20,389 bases of DNA from Clostridiaceae bacterium (GCA_016281115.1 JAEEHZ010000142.1:1-20389), one strand, 5' to 3'; counted from the stretch's first letter, positions 5,708-13,396 are shown. The notes: generated from the sequence alone by a model not told the origin. Numbers and translations are program-made.

Positions 5708-8056
5708 ATGAATAAGCATTACAAAACACTTGAGCTTGACAAAATACTTGATATGCTTGCAAAGGAGATACCCTGCGAGGAAGGCGCCGCAATGGCGCTT
5801 GATATTGAGCCTTCACACGATATAGGTGAAGTAAGGTATCTCTTAAAACAGACGTACGATGCCCATATGCTTATAGGCAGATTCGGCAGTCCCTCTATGG
5901 GCGGGTTGAAAAATATAACTTCGCCTTTAAGACGCGCGGAAGCAGGCAGTGTGCTTATGATGTCTGAGCTTTTACAGATATCGAGAGTTCTGGCTGTTAT
6001 AAGGAACCTTAAAGAATGGAAAAGCCGGAGCGCAGGTATAGAAACAGTACTCGACAGCTATTTTTCATCATTGGTCCCGAATAAATATCTCGAAGAAAAG
6101 ATAAATTATTCTATCCTTTCCGATGAAGAAATGAGCGACAACGCCTCTAAAGAGCTTGCAAATATCAGAAAAAAGATACGCTCATCAGAGGCAAAGGCAC
6201 GGCAACAACTCGACAGAATAATCCACAGCGATTCACAGCGCAAATATTTGCAGGACAGCATAGTTACCATACGTTCGGGCAGATTTGTTGTGCCTGTAAA
6301 GGCAGAGTGCAGAGGCAACATTCCGGGACTTGTACACGATACATCTGCGAGCGGCGCAACCGTATTTATTGAGCCTATGAGCGTGGTTGAGGCAAATAAC
6401 GAGATACGTGTGTTAAAATCAAAAGAACAAATAGAGATAGAACGTATAATGGCGGAACTTTCGGCAGAGGCAGGCAGCTTTGCGCAGGCTATAATAAACA
6501 GCATAAAAGCGGCTGCGGAAGTATCGGTAATATTCGGAAAAGCAAACCTTGCCTACAAAATGAACGCCGTTTTACCCGATATGAACGATGAAAGCATAAT
6601 ATATCTCAACAAAGCAAGGCACCCCTTAATTGACAAAAACAAAGTTGTACCGATGACAATAGAACTCGGCAACGGCTTTGATACTCTTGTCATTACGGGA
6701 CCTAATACCGGCGGAAAAACAGTATCGCTGAAGCTTGTGGGACTGCTTACGCTTATGGCTATGTGCGGACTTATGATACCCGCAGGGGACAACAGTAAGC
6801 TTTGCGTTTTTGACAATGTTTTGGCGGATATCGGCGACGAACAAGGAATAGAACAGTCGCTGTCCACATTTTCATCTCACATAACAAATATAATCGATAT
6901 CCTTAAAATTGCCGATGAAAAAAGCCTTATTCTCATAGACGAGCTTGGCAGCGGAACAGACCCCGTAGAGGGAGCCGCCCTGGCAACGGCAATAATAGAA
7001 AAAATACGGAATATAGGCGCAAGCTTGTGTGTTACCACTCACTATGCCGAGCTCAAATCTTACGCGCTTAATACCCCGGGCGTTGAAAACGCAAGCTGTG
7101 AATTTGATGTAAACACACTGCGTCCCACTTATCGCTTGCTGATAGGCCTGCCCGGCAAAAGCAACGCTTTTGCCATATCCGAAAGGCTGGGAATTGACAA
7201 GGCAATAACAAAGCGTGCCGAAGAACTCATATCTGCAGAGGACAGAAGCTTTGAAAATGTTGTAGGTCAGCTTCAAACAAAGCGTCAGGCGCTTGACGAC
7301 AGCATAGAGCAGGCACGCAGCGAGGCGGCGCTTGCAAAAGCGGCAAAAGAAAAAGCGGAGCAAGAGCTCGCAAGAATAAAAGAAACAACAAAAAAGCAGA
7401 TAGAGCAGGCAGAGGAAAAAGCACGCGCTATTGTAGAAAAAACCGAGCGTGAGGCTTATGACTTGCTTGATGAGCTCGACGCGCTGTCAAAAGCAGGCAA
7501 AAGCATAAGCCCTGAAGAAAAAGCAAGACTGAGGGCGCAAATAAACGCGCTTTCAAAAAATGAAACTGCCCAAAAGAAAAACAGCAACGAAGGCTATGTT
7601 TTGCCGAGAAAAATAAAGCCCGGTGACACCGTATTAATGACAGATATTGATAAAAAGGCTTCAGTTATCGAAGTAAACGAGCAAACACAAACTCTGTATG
7701 TTCAGGCGGGAATATTCAAAACAAGAGTTCAAATCAGCGATGTAAGACTTGTAGACGAGCCTAATGTTACCGTAAAGGCGACAAAAAGCATAAAAAAACA
7801 AGTTGACATTAAAGCGATGACTGATGTAGACCTGCGCGGAATGACAGCCGACGAAGCTATTATGGCGCTCGATAACGCAATCGATTCCGCGGTTTTGTCG
7901 GGGATTCATCAACTTACCGTAATACACGGCAAGGGTACGGGAGTTTTGCGCAGAGAGGTACAGAATTTCCTCAGGCATCACAAAGCGATAAAATCATTCA
8001 GACTCGGCGTCTACGGCGAAGGTGAAAGCGGCGTAACAATAGCGGAGTTAAAATAA
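5708..8056 (+). CDS. mutS2: MutS2 family ATPase/endonuclease (RqcU-type)
   Basis: MutS2 proteins are dimeric ATPases with a C-terminal Smr domain. They have been linked to suppression of homologous recombination and, in Bacillus, to splitting collided ribosomes. The 782-residue protein shows the clamp and lever regions (about 1-300), Walker A GPNTGGKT (331-338), Walker B LILIDE (407-412) followed by GSGTDP, and a coiled coil rich in Ala, Glu and Lys (about 515-610). A KOW-like segment follows (about 635-680). The Smr domain (707-782) has DLRG (708-711) and HGKGTG (740-745). The mismatch-binding domain of true MutS is absent, as expected. GGAG lies 9 bases before the ATG. It ends the operon and is followed by a hairpin. 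Confidence 0.95.
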   Translation: MNKHYKTLELDKILDMLAKEIPCEEGAAMALDIEPSHDIGEVRYLLKQTYDAHMLIGRFGSPSMGGLKNITSPLRRAEAGSVLMMSELLQISRVLAVIRNLKEWKSRSAGIETVLDSYFSSLVPNKYLEEKINYSILSDEEMSDNASKELANIRKKIRSSEAKARQQLDRIIHSDSQRKYLQDSIVTIRSGRFVVPVKAECRGNIPGLVHDTSASGATVFIEPMSVVEANNEIRVLKSKEQIEIERIMAELSAEAGSFAQAIINSIKAAAEVSVIFGKANLAYKMNAVLPDMNDESIIYLNKARHPLIDKNKVVPMTIELGNGFDTLVITGPNTGGKTVSLKLVGLLTLMAMCGLMIPAGDNSKLCVFDNVLADIGDEQGIEQSLSTFSSHITNIIDILKIADEKSLILIDELGSGTDPVEGAALATAIIEKIRNIGASLCVTTHYAELKSYALNTPGVENASCEFDVNTLRPTYRLLIGLPGKSNAFAISERLGIDKAITKRAEELISAEDRSFENVVGQLQTKRQALDDSIEQARSEAALAKAAKEKAEQELARIKETTKKQIEQAEEKARAIVEKTEREAYDLLDELDALSKAGKSISPEEKARLRAQINALSKNETAQKKNSNEGYVLPRKIKPGDTVLMTDIDKKASVIEVNEQTQTLYVQAGIFKTRVQISDVRLVDEPNVTVKATKSIKKQVDIKAMTDVDLRGMTADEAIMALDNAIDSAVLSGIHQLTVIHGKGTGVLRREVQNFLRHHKAIKSFRLGVYGEGESGVTIAELK

Positions 8057-8071
8057 TTAATTTATACAAAA

Positions 8072-8105
8072 AGCCGTTGCAGGTTTTCAATAATCTGCAG
8101 CGGCT
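8072..8105 (+). terminator. Terminator-like hairpin after mutS2
   Basis: Positions 8072-8082 (AGCCGTTGCAG) pair with 8095-8105 (CTGCAGCGGCT), with one G-U pair, over 11 bp. The following tract (TAAAATGTTATTT) is only moderately T-rich, so termination strength is uncertain. Confidence 0.65.
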
Positions 8106-8182
8106 TAAAATGTTATTTAAAATGATTATTCACGAATAACTGTGGTATCAAATAAATTTGGAAAGCATTGTGCGTATGACAA

Positions 8183-8340
8183 ATGGGAAAGTAGGTGCCT
8201 GTCCGGCACGAGGGCAAACCGCCGGAATAATGAATATTGTGTAGAAAATGATAATGAAGCGCACAGTGATTTACCTATCGCTACTGTTTTAAAGATTAAA
8301 AGCTTACAATCTCTATCTTACAATTTTCCGTGAAGACTCT
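8183..8340. repeat. Dispersed intergenic repeat, copy 2
   Basis: This is the partner of the repeat at 106-260, in the same orientation, within the 326-base gap between mutS2 and the acetyltransferase. The left boundary is sharp: ATGGGAAAGTAGGTGCCTG is shared, but the upstream arm CCTACTTTC of the copy 1 hairpin is missing. The short hairpin survives as TGTCC (8199-8203) with GGGCA (8211-8215) through a G-U pair. The small open frame that spans this stretch is not conserved between the copies, so it is not a gene. Confidence 0.8.
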
Positions 8341-8382
8341 TTAAAATACCAAAACCCAGTTGCTCGGAATAACTTGTCAAAT

Positions 8383-9036
8383 TTATAAACTATCATTCTT
8401 GAGCATGGATTTTAATGCGGCTTTTACTTTTTCAAGATCTTTACAGGTAAGCAGCGGAATAAGCAAGTTGATCTCTTTGATGCTTTTATCCCACCATTTA
8501 AAATCAAGCATAAGGCTTATAAGTTCATCGTCAAATCTTTTGCGTATAATTTTCGCAGGGTTTCCCGCAACAACGGTATACGGAGGCACATCACTTCCGA
8601 CAATGCTGTTGGCGCCGATAATCGCCCCGTCTCCTATGTTTACGCCCGGCAGGACCACGGCATTCTGCCCTATCCATACATCGTTGCCGATAACCGTATC
8701 ACCCTTTAGCGGCAGATCGGATAATAAAGGCGGTTCCATATCCCAGCCCTCAAGCGTATAAAACGGAAACGTTGATACAGCGTTCATTTGATGATTTGCG
8801 CCGTTCATCACAAATTCCACCCCTGCCGCTATTTGGCAAAACTTGCCTATTATCAATTTGTCGCCGTTCCAAGTATAATGATGTGTTACGTGACTTTCAA
8901 ATTCCGAATCTGCAATGTAAGTAAAATCGCCGACGATAATATTCGGGTTCTTAATTGTGGGCTTTACGTAAATTTCCTTGTCATAGCCTGCAATGGGGTG
9001 TATTGTGTTGGGGTTTGGGGTTTTGCTGTTTGTCAT
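8383..9036 (-). CDS. Vat/CatB-type xenobiotic O-acetyltransferase
   Basis: This protein belongs to the hexapeptide-repeat (left-handed beta-helix) acetyltransferases that use acetyl-CoA; relatives inactivate streptogramin A or chloramphenicol. The 217-residue protein carries the family core: HHYTWNGDKLIIGKFCQIAAG, cut short here as HHY..GDKLIIGKFC, then FVMNGANHQM with catalytic His82. Helix repeats follow from about 113 (VIGNDVWIGQNAVVLPGV..IGDGAIIGA) up to VVAGNPAKIIRKRF. The alternative ATG at 9051 overlaps the Shine-Dalgarno sequence GGAGGAG; that sequence lies about 6 bases before the ATG at 9036, which is therefore the start. It stands alone with its own candidate promoter and no mobile-element context. 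Real drug resistance cannot be concluded from sequence; many chromosomal homologues have unknown substrates. Confidence 0.88.
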   Translation of the reverse strand: MTNSKTPNPNTIHPIAGYDKEIYVKPTIKNPNIIVGDFTYIADSEFESHVTHHYTWNGDKLIIGKFCQIAAGVEFVMNGANHQMNAVSTFPFYTLEGWDMEPPLLSDLPLKGDTVIGNDVWIGQNAVVLPGVNIGDGAIIGANSIVGSDVPPYTVVAGNPAKIIRKRFDDELISLMLDFKWWDKSIKEINLLIPLLTCKDLEKVKAALKSMLKNDSL

Positions 9037-9059
9037 AAACTGCTCCTCCATTGTTTCCG

Positions 9060-9087
9060 ATAATAGTTATAACTGATACAGATTCAA
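9060..9087 (-). promoter_or_regulatory. Candidate promoter of the acetyltransferase gene
   Basis: On the minus strand, TTGAAT (9082-9087) and TATTAT (9060-9065) are separated by 16 bases. A perfect 10-bp palindrome, AGTTATAACT (9065-9074), lies within the spacer and could be an operator, though it is AT-rich and may be chance. Confidence 0.4.
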
Positions 9088-9171
9088 AATTTGGTTTATT
9101 TTTAATAAATAAAGAATAATACAGAAACGTCCAAAAGTAAATATTATTTATTTGTTTTCTTTATTATTTAA

Positions 9172-9195
9172 GCCCCTCGCTGTTAGCCGAGGGGC
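9172..9195. terminator. Terminator between the acetyltransferase and mnmA
   Basis: GCCCCTCG (9172-9179) pairs with CGAGGGGC (9188-9195) around an 8-base loop. It lies 30 bases after the mnmA stop on the minus strand. The flanks are only modestly T-rich on either strand, so it is placed mainly by the strong GC stem and its position. Confidence 0.7.
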
Positions 9196-9225
9196 GTTTC
9201 TTTGCTTATTTAAAAACAATAATCA

Positions 9226-10305
9226 TTAAGACAACAGTTTTGAAATTATTCCTCCTCCCATTACAATATCGCCGTCGTATAATACGACAGCCTGCCCTAT
9301 CGTTATGGCTCTTTGAGGCTCGTCAAAAACTACATGTATTGTGTTATCGTCAATTTTGGTAACTGTTGCGCTTTGTTCTTGCTGGTTATATCTGATTTTT
9401 GCCTTAATATGCACAGGCTCTGTAATTGTATCAACAGAAATAAAGTTAACGTCTGTCGCAATCAGCTCTTTTGAAAACAGACCGCTGTTTTCACATAAAA
9501 CAATTTTATTGTTATCAACATTTTTTTCTTTGACATACATTGGATTCGGAAATGATAACCCGAGTCCTTTTCGCTGTCCAACGGTATATGCTATTATACC
9601 TTTATGATTTCCGAGAATTTTGCCTTCTTCATCGACAAAATCTCCCTCCGGGTAATCTTTTCCCGTAAAGTTTCTGATGAAATCAGCATATTTATTGTCG
9701 GGAACAAAACAAATATCCTGACTGTCGTGCTTGTTTGCATTTATCAGGTCAATATCCGAGGCTATTTTGCGTACAGCGCATTTTTTTAATTTACCCAGCG
9801 GAAATAATGTTTTGGACAACTGCTCCTGAGTAAGAAAATACAATACGTAGCTCTGATCTTTAGACGGATCCGCCGCCTTCTTCAAAAGAAATCTGTTTCT
9901 TTCGTTATCAAAATCCACACACGCGTAATGACCTGTAACAACATAGTCAAATCCAAGTTCGTCGGCACGGGTAAACAGCCTTTTAAATTTTATGAAACGA
10001 TTGCAGTCAATGCACGGATTCGGTGTCGCACCGTTCTCGTACGCCTCAACAAAGCGCATAATTACCTTTTCTTTAAAGCTGTCCTTATAGTTATATACAT
10101 AATGCGGTATACCGATCTTTCTGCATACGCTCCTCGCGTCCTCAACATCATCAAGTGAACAGCATGTGTAGTGGGTACTGCTTTCATCGTTATCAAAAAG
10201 CTTCATGGTAACTCCTGTGCAGTCATAACCAGAACTCTTTATCAAGTATGCCGCAACAGAGCTGTCAACTCCTCCGCTCATTGCAATTAGCGCCTTTTTA
10301 TTCAT
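9226..10305 (-). CDS. mnmA: tRNA-specific 2-thiouridylase MnmA
   Basis: MnmA uses ATP and persulfide sulfur to make 2-thiouridine at position 34 of tRNA-Lys, -Glu and -Gln. The 359-residue protein has the PP-loop SGGVDSS (10-16). The two catalytic cysteines are Cys101, in NPCIDCNRFIKFK, and Cys199, in SQDICFV, and the C-terminal beta-barrel domains follow. The frame extends upstream to a TTG, but the ATG at 10305 has AGAGG 5 bases upstream and begins with the family's usual MNKKALIAMSGG. The gene lies near rrf2, cysK and a cysteine desulfurase that can supply its sulfur. A strong promoter sits about 180 bases upstream, leaving a long leader. Confidence 0.95.
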   Translation of the reverse strand: MNKKALIAMSGGVDSSVAAYLIKSSGYDCTGVTMKLFDNDESSTHYTCCSLDDVEDARSVCRKIGIPHYVYNYKDSFKEKVIMRFVEAYENGATPNPCIDCNRFIKFKRLFTRADELGFDYVVTGHYACVDFDNERNRFLLKKAADPSKDQSYVLYFLTQEQLSKTLFPLGKLKKCAVRKIASDIDLINANKHDSQDICFVPDNKYADFIRNFTGKDYPEGDFVDEEGKILGNHKGIIAYTVGQRKGLGLSFPNPMYVKEKNVDNNKIVLCENSGLFSKELIATDVNFISVDTITEPVHIKAKIRYNQQEQSATVTKIDDNTIHVVFDEPQRAITIGQAVVLYDGDIVMGGGIISKLLS

Positions 10306-10396
10306 AACAGCCTCTCTTTCGGGATTTTTATTCTTTCCCAAGCTTCAATATTTCACGATTTTACTTTATTCTCGACCAATACAATTCTTTTATTAA

Positions 10397-10440
10397 ACTG
10401 CAAAATTAAGAAATTACACCCGGACAGGTTATATTGCAGT
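10397..10440 (-). promoter_or_regulatory. Stem-loop in the mnmA leader
   Basis: Within the untranslated leader of about 170 bases, ACTGCAA (10434-10440 on the minus strand) pairs perfectly with TTGCAGT (10397-10403). It encloses about 30 bases with a further short ACC/GGT pairing. No known riboswitch class is recognised. Confidence 0.35.
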
Positions 10441-10468
10441 GTATTAAACCGAATAACAAATTAATATT

Positions 10469-10477
10469 AACATAGTA
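10469..10477. promoter_or_regulatory. Possible Rrf2-regulator half-site at the mnmA promoter
   Basis: AACATAGTA lies five bases downstream of the mnmA -10 box. With its left flank, ATATTAACATAGTA matches 13 of 14 bases of ATATTAACATATTA at the cysK operator. The second arm is poor here, so this may be a weak or chance site. Confidence 0.35.
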
Positions 10478-10482
10478 GGTTG

Positions 10483-10511
10483 ATTATAAAGTACAATCTT
10501 TTCCTTGTCAA
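10483..10511 (-). promoter_or_regulatory. Promoter of mnmA
   Basis: On the minus strand, TTGACA (10506-10511) and TATAAT (10483-10488) are separated by 17 bases. This is a perfect housekeeping sigma consensus. It lies just after the rrf2 terminator and reads toward mnmA, so mnmA can be transcribed separately from rrf2. Confidence 0.85.
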
Positions 10512-10523
10512 GTATATAAAACG

Positions 10524-10565
10524 AAACAAGCTCATCCCGTAAATTATCAGGGAATGAGCTTGTTT
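10524..10565 (-). terminator. Terminator of the rrf2 regulator gene
   Basis: AAACAAGCTCAT..CCC (from 10524) pairs with GGG..ATGAGCTTGTTT (to 10565), a stem of about 15 bp with one bulged A. Read on the minus strand it continues into TTTCGTTTTATAT. It lies 25 bases after the rrf2 stop. Confidence 0.8.
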
Positions 10566-10589
10566 TATTCATAAAACGCTTAATAACTT

Positions 10590-11021
10590 TTATATAATAT
10601 AGTCATAACCCGCTTCGCTGTTGTGCATTAAATCAGCTATTGTAAAGCTGTGCGTATAGTGTTTTATAACATCGTCAAGTCCACGCCAAAATTTAAGAGT
10701 ACGGCAGGAAGCTGCCCTTGCACAAGGTTCAGAGCTATCATCCAGGCACGCTACGGGTGCGAGTGTTTCCTCCATAACGGTAAGCACAACTCCGATATTT
10801 ATTTGGTCGGGCTCCATAGCAAGGCGATATCCGCCGCCTTTTCCGCGCAGACCGATTACAATATTATTCTTAACAAGAGTTTTAACAATGCTCTCTAAAT
10901 ACTTTTCCGATATTTCTTGCCGATGCGCAATATCCTTAAGTTTGGTATATTTGTCAAAGCTATGCTCTGCCATATCCACAAGAATTCGCAGTGCGTAACG
11001 CCCTCTTGTTGAAATCAACAT
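10590..11021 (-). CDS. Rrf2 family transcriptional regulator (IscR/CymR-like)
   Basis: Rrf2 proteins are dimeric winged-helix DNA-binding regulators of iron-sulfur and cysteine metabolism. The 143-residue protein starts with the family's MLISTRGRYALRIL. The recognition region lies at about 25-65 and includes EISEKYLESIVKTL, and the wing is RGKGGGYRLA (59-68). Three cysteines, C92, C100 and C106, match the cluster-ligand positions of IscR; spacings are 7 and 5 residues. This supports Fe-S sensing, but CymR-like binding of CysK is another option because cysK is divergent next door. AAGGAGG precedes the ATG by 8 bases. Its own promoter contains a motif also found at cysK, suggesting autoregulation. 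Confidence 0.92.
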   Translation of the reverse strand: MLISTRGRYALRILVDMAEHSFDKYTKLKDIAHRQEISEKYLESIVKTLVKNNIVIGLRGKGGGYRLAMEPDQINIGVVLTVMEETLAPVACLDDSSEPCARAASCRTLKFWRGLDDVIKHYTHSFTIADLMHNSEAGYDYII

Positions 11022-11043
11022 ATCTATCGCCTCCTTGCAGCCT

Positions 11044-11072
11044 ATTATAATAGAATATTAGTATGATTTCAA
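11044..11072 (-). promoter_or_regulatory. Promoter of rrf2 with an embedded candidate operator half-site
   Basis: On the minus strand, TTGAAA (11067-11072) and TATAAT (11044-11049) are separated by 17 bases. CATACTAA (11058-11065), inside the spacer, resembles the inverted arm of the cysK operator (AACATACTA). A regulator bound there would block polymerase. Confidence 0.7.
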
Positions 11073-11089
11073 GTTTTTTCAAATTTAGG

Positions 11090-11118
11090 TTGACAAAGTA
11101 GCAAAGAAAGTATAATAT
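11090..11118 (+). promoter_or_regulatory. Promoter of cysK
   Basis: TTGACA (11090-11095) is followed by TAATAT (11113-11118) at 17 bases, overlapping a TATAAT at 15 bases. It is divergent from the rrf2 promoter; the two -35 boxes are about 18 bases apart. Confidence 0.8.
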
Positions 11119-11120
11119 AA

Positions 11121-11149
11121 AACATATTAACATATTATTTTAGTATGTT
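11121..11149. promoter_or_regulatory. Candidate operator for the Rrf2-type regulator at cysK
   Basis: The arms AACATATTA (11129-11137) and TAGTATGTT (11141-11149) form an inverted repeat, 8 of 9 positions matching, with a 3-base spacer. A further AACATATTA lies at 11121-11129. It covers the expected transcription start, a typical repressor position. An Rrf2 gene is divergently transcribed beside it, and a related half-site lies in the rrf2 promoter. Confidence 0.6.
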
Positions 11150-11171
11150 TATATTATTCGGAGGTATTGTT

Positions 11172-12107
11172 ATGAAAAAGATTTATTCATCGGCAGATCA
11201 ATTGATTGGGAAAACTCCCTTACTCGAACTTACACACATCGAAAAGAAATTACAACTTGAGGCAAAGCTCGTGGCAAAATTGGAGTATTTTAATCCTGCC
11301 GGAAGTGTTAAAGACCGTATTGCAAAAGCGATGATAGAGGATGCAGAGAATAAGGGCATTTTGAAGCCTGACAGCGTTTTGATTGAGCCTACATCCGGCA
11401 ACACAGGCATCGGTCTTGCATCTGTGGCGGCGGCAAAGGGTTATCGCCTTATCATCACCATGCCCGAAACCATGAGCGTTGAGCGCCGTCAATTGATGAA
11501 AGCATACGGTGCGGAGCTTGTACTTGCCGACGGCACAAAAGGCAGGAAAGGCGCCATTGCCAAGGCAGAAGAACTTGCAAAGGAAATTCCGAACAGCTTT
11601 ATACCCGGTCAGTTTGTAAACCCCGCTAATCCCGCTATACACAAAGCAACCACAGGTCCCGAAATTTGGGAAGACACAGACGGCGAGATTGATATTCTCG
11701 TGGCAGGCGTCGGTACCGGCGGCACCATAACGGGTACAGGCGAATACCTGAAATCACAGAAATCGGATATCAAGATTGTTGCGGTTGAACCCGAGACATC
11801 TCCCGTTCTTTCAAAAGGCACCGCAGGCGCGCATAAAATCCAGGGCATAGGCGCAGGATTTGTTCCCGACGTACTTAACACGCAGATCTACGATGAAATA
11901 ATCCCTGTTTCCAACGAAAACGCCTTTGCAACAGGTAAGCTGATAGGAAGATCGGAAGGCATACTCGTGGGTATTTCCTCGGGCGCGGCAGCGTGGGCTG
12001 CTATAGAACTCGCCAAACGCCCCGAGAATAAGGGAAAAAGCATTGTTGTTATCCTTCCCGACACCGGCGACCGCTATCTCTCTACCCCGCTTTTTGCCGA
12101 TCAATAA
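11172..12107 (+). CDS. cysK: Cysteine synthase (O-acetylserine sulfhydrylase)
   Basis: CysK makes L-cysteine from O-acetylserine and sulfide, using pyridoxal phosphate. The 311-residue fold-type II protein has the cofactor lysine Lys47 in NPAGSVKDRI and the substrate loop TSGNTG (74-79). The phosphate-binding GTGGT lies in the segment VAGVGTGGTITG. The C-terminal PDTGDRYLST is the family's ending. The ATG at 11172 has GGAGG 7 bases upstream; the earlier in-frame ATG at 11145 lies inside the operator and lacks a ribosome binding site. A hairpin separates it from the desulfurase that consumes its product. Confidence 0.95.
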   Translation: MKKIYSSADQLIGKTPLLELTHIEKKLQLEAKLVAKLEYFNPAGSVKDRIAKAMIEDAENKGILKPDSVLIEPTSGNTGIGLASVAAAKGYRLIITMPETMSVERRQLMKAYGAELVLADGTKGRKGAIAKAEELAKEIPNSFIPGQFVNPANPAIHKATTGPEIWEDTDGEIDILVAGVGTGGTITGTGEYLKSQKSDIKIVAVEPETSPVLSKGTAGAHKIQGIGAGFVPDVLNTQIYDEIIPVSNENAFATGKLIGRSEGILVGISSGAAAWAAIELAKRPENKGKSIVVILPDTGDRYLSTPLFADQ

Positions 12108-12116
12108 AGATAATAG

Positions 12117-12155
12117 CCCTCTTTCTTATGCAAATCGGGAAAGAGGGTGATTTTT
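12117..12155 (+). terminator. Terminator after cysK
   Basis: CCCTCTTTC (12117-12125) pairs with GAAAGAGGG (12139-12147), a 9-bp stem with a 13-base loop, followed by TGATTTTT. Some read-through into the desulfurase gene is possible; a weak promoter candidate, TTGCTG (12154-12159) with TAATAA (12176-12181), follows. Confidence 0.75.
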
Positions 12156-12224
12156 GCTGTTTCTTGTACAAAAGATAATAAAACGGTAAAAAGAAATATG
12201 ATCAAAGGGAAAGGAGCTGATGTC

Positions 12225-13376
12225 GTGCAAATATACGCCGATAATGCAGCTACAACAAAAATAAGCAAAGCGGCAATGAATGCTGTGACAGAATGTATGG
12301 AGAATTATTACGGTAATCCGTCGAGCCTGTACACTATCGGTCAGAGAGCAAAGCAAAAATTGGAAGAATCGCGTGAGGAAATAGCCGCTGCGGTCAATGC
12401 AGCCCCACGAGAGATCATCTTCACTTCGGGCGGCAGCGAATCAAATAATCAGGCTTTGATAAGTGCCGCTGTCCGTGGCAGAGATAAAGGTAAAATGCAC
12501 ATTGTATCAAGTGCATTTGAGCATCACTCTATACTTCATATGCTTAACAAATTGGAGAAATACGGGTTTGAAATAACACTTTTGCCCGTACACGAAAACG
12601 GCATTGTAAGACCAAATGAATTAGAAGCTGCAATTCGGGATGACACGTGCCTTGTTACAATTATGAGCGCAAACAATGAAATAGGCACAATTCAACCTAT
12701 AAAAGAAATTGGCGCGCTCTGCCGTAAACGCGGCGTTGTATTCCATACCGACGCAGTGCAGGCAATCGGTCATATTCCTATAGACGTTAAGAAGCAAAAT
12801 ATTGATATGTTATCGGCTTCGGCACATAAATTTCACGGACCCAAGGGCGTAGGCTTTCTTTACGCACGCAAAGAAATTATCCTTCAAAACCTGATCGAGG
12901 GCGGCGCACAGGAGCGCGGCAAGCGCGCGGGAACGGAAAATTTGCCCGGCATTGCGGGAATGGCTGTCGCCTTAAAAGAAGCCGTTGCCAATATGGATAA
13001 AAACAATGCTCACATGAGAATAATCAGGGATCATATAATCAAATGTCTTTCCGAAATTCCACGCAGCATTCTCAACGGCGATACCGAAAAAAGGCTGTCG
13101 GGAAACATAAATTTCAGTTTTGAGGGCATTGAGAGCGAGGCTCTTTTGATCATGCTCGACCAAATGGGAATATCCGCTTCGTCGGGCAGTGCCTGTACTT
13201 CAGGTGCGCTTGATGTAAGCCATGTAATTTTGGCTATCGGTCGCAGTCACGATTTGGCTCGCGGTTCTCTGAGATTAAGTATCAGTGAGAATATCTCTAA
13301 AGCCGAAGCTGACTATATTGTCCAATCCGTTAAGAAAGCAATAGCCCATCTCAGAAGCTATTCATCTAAAATATAA
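12225..13376 (+). CDS. iscS: Cysteine desulfurase (IscS/NifS type)
   Basis: This PLP enzyme removes sulfur from cysteine as a persulfide for Fe-S clusters and tRNA thiolation. The 383-residue protein has the class V aminotransferase signature: YADNAATT at the N-terminus, His101 in FEHHSI, cofactor Lys202 in SASAHKFHGPKG, and catalytic Cys324 in SSGSACTSG. The start is GTG at 12225, with AAAGGAG 8 bases upstream; the longer frame from 12147 begins within the cysK terminator. No iscU or other scaffold gene follows, as a terminator and tmRNA come next. The enzyme may serve mainly MnmA or a scaffold encoded elsewhere. Confidence 0.92.
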   Translation: MQIYADNAATTKISKAAMNAVTECMENYYGNPSSLYTIGQRAKQKLEESREEIAAAVNAAPREIIFTSGGSESNNQALISAAVRGRDKGKMHIVSSAFEHHSILHMLNKLEKYGFEITLLPVHENGIVRPNELEAAIRDDTCLVTIMSANNEIGTIQPIKEIGALCRKRGVVFHTDAVQAIGHIPIDVKKQNIDMLSASAHKFHGPKGVGFLYARKEIILQNLIEGGAQERGKRAGTENLPGIAGMAVALKEAVANMDKNNAHMRIIRDHIIKCLSEIPRSILNGDTEKRLSGNINFSFEGIESEALLIMLDQMGISASSGSACTSGALDVSHVILAIGRSHDLARGSLRLSISENISKAEADYIVQSVKKAIAHLRSYSSKI

Positions 13377-13396
13377 TTTAACGACACGATAATAAC

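Noticed and set aside
6872..7363. Minus-strand open frame of 163 codons inside mutS2
   Set aside because: It is antisense to the conserved ATPase and coiled-coil region of MutS2, has Cys- and Tyr-rich composition typical of shadow frames and no start signals.
8142..8333. Small plus-strand open frame of 63 codons over repeat copy 2
   Set aside because: The frame is not kept in repeat copy 1, and it has no convincing ribosome binding site.
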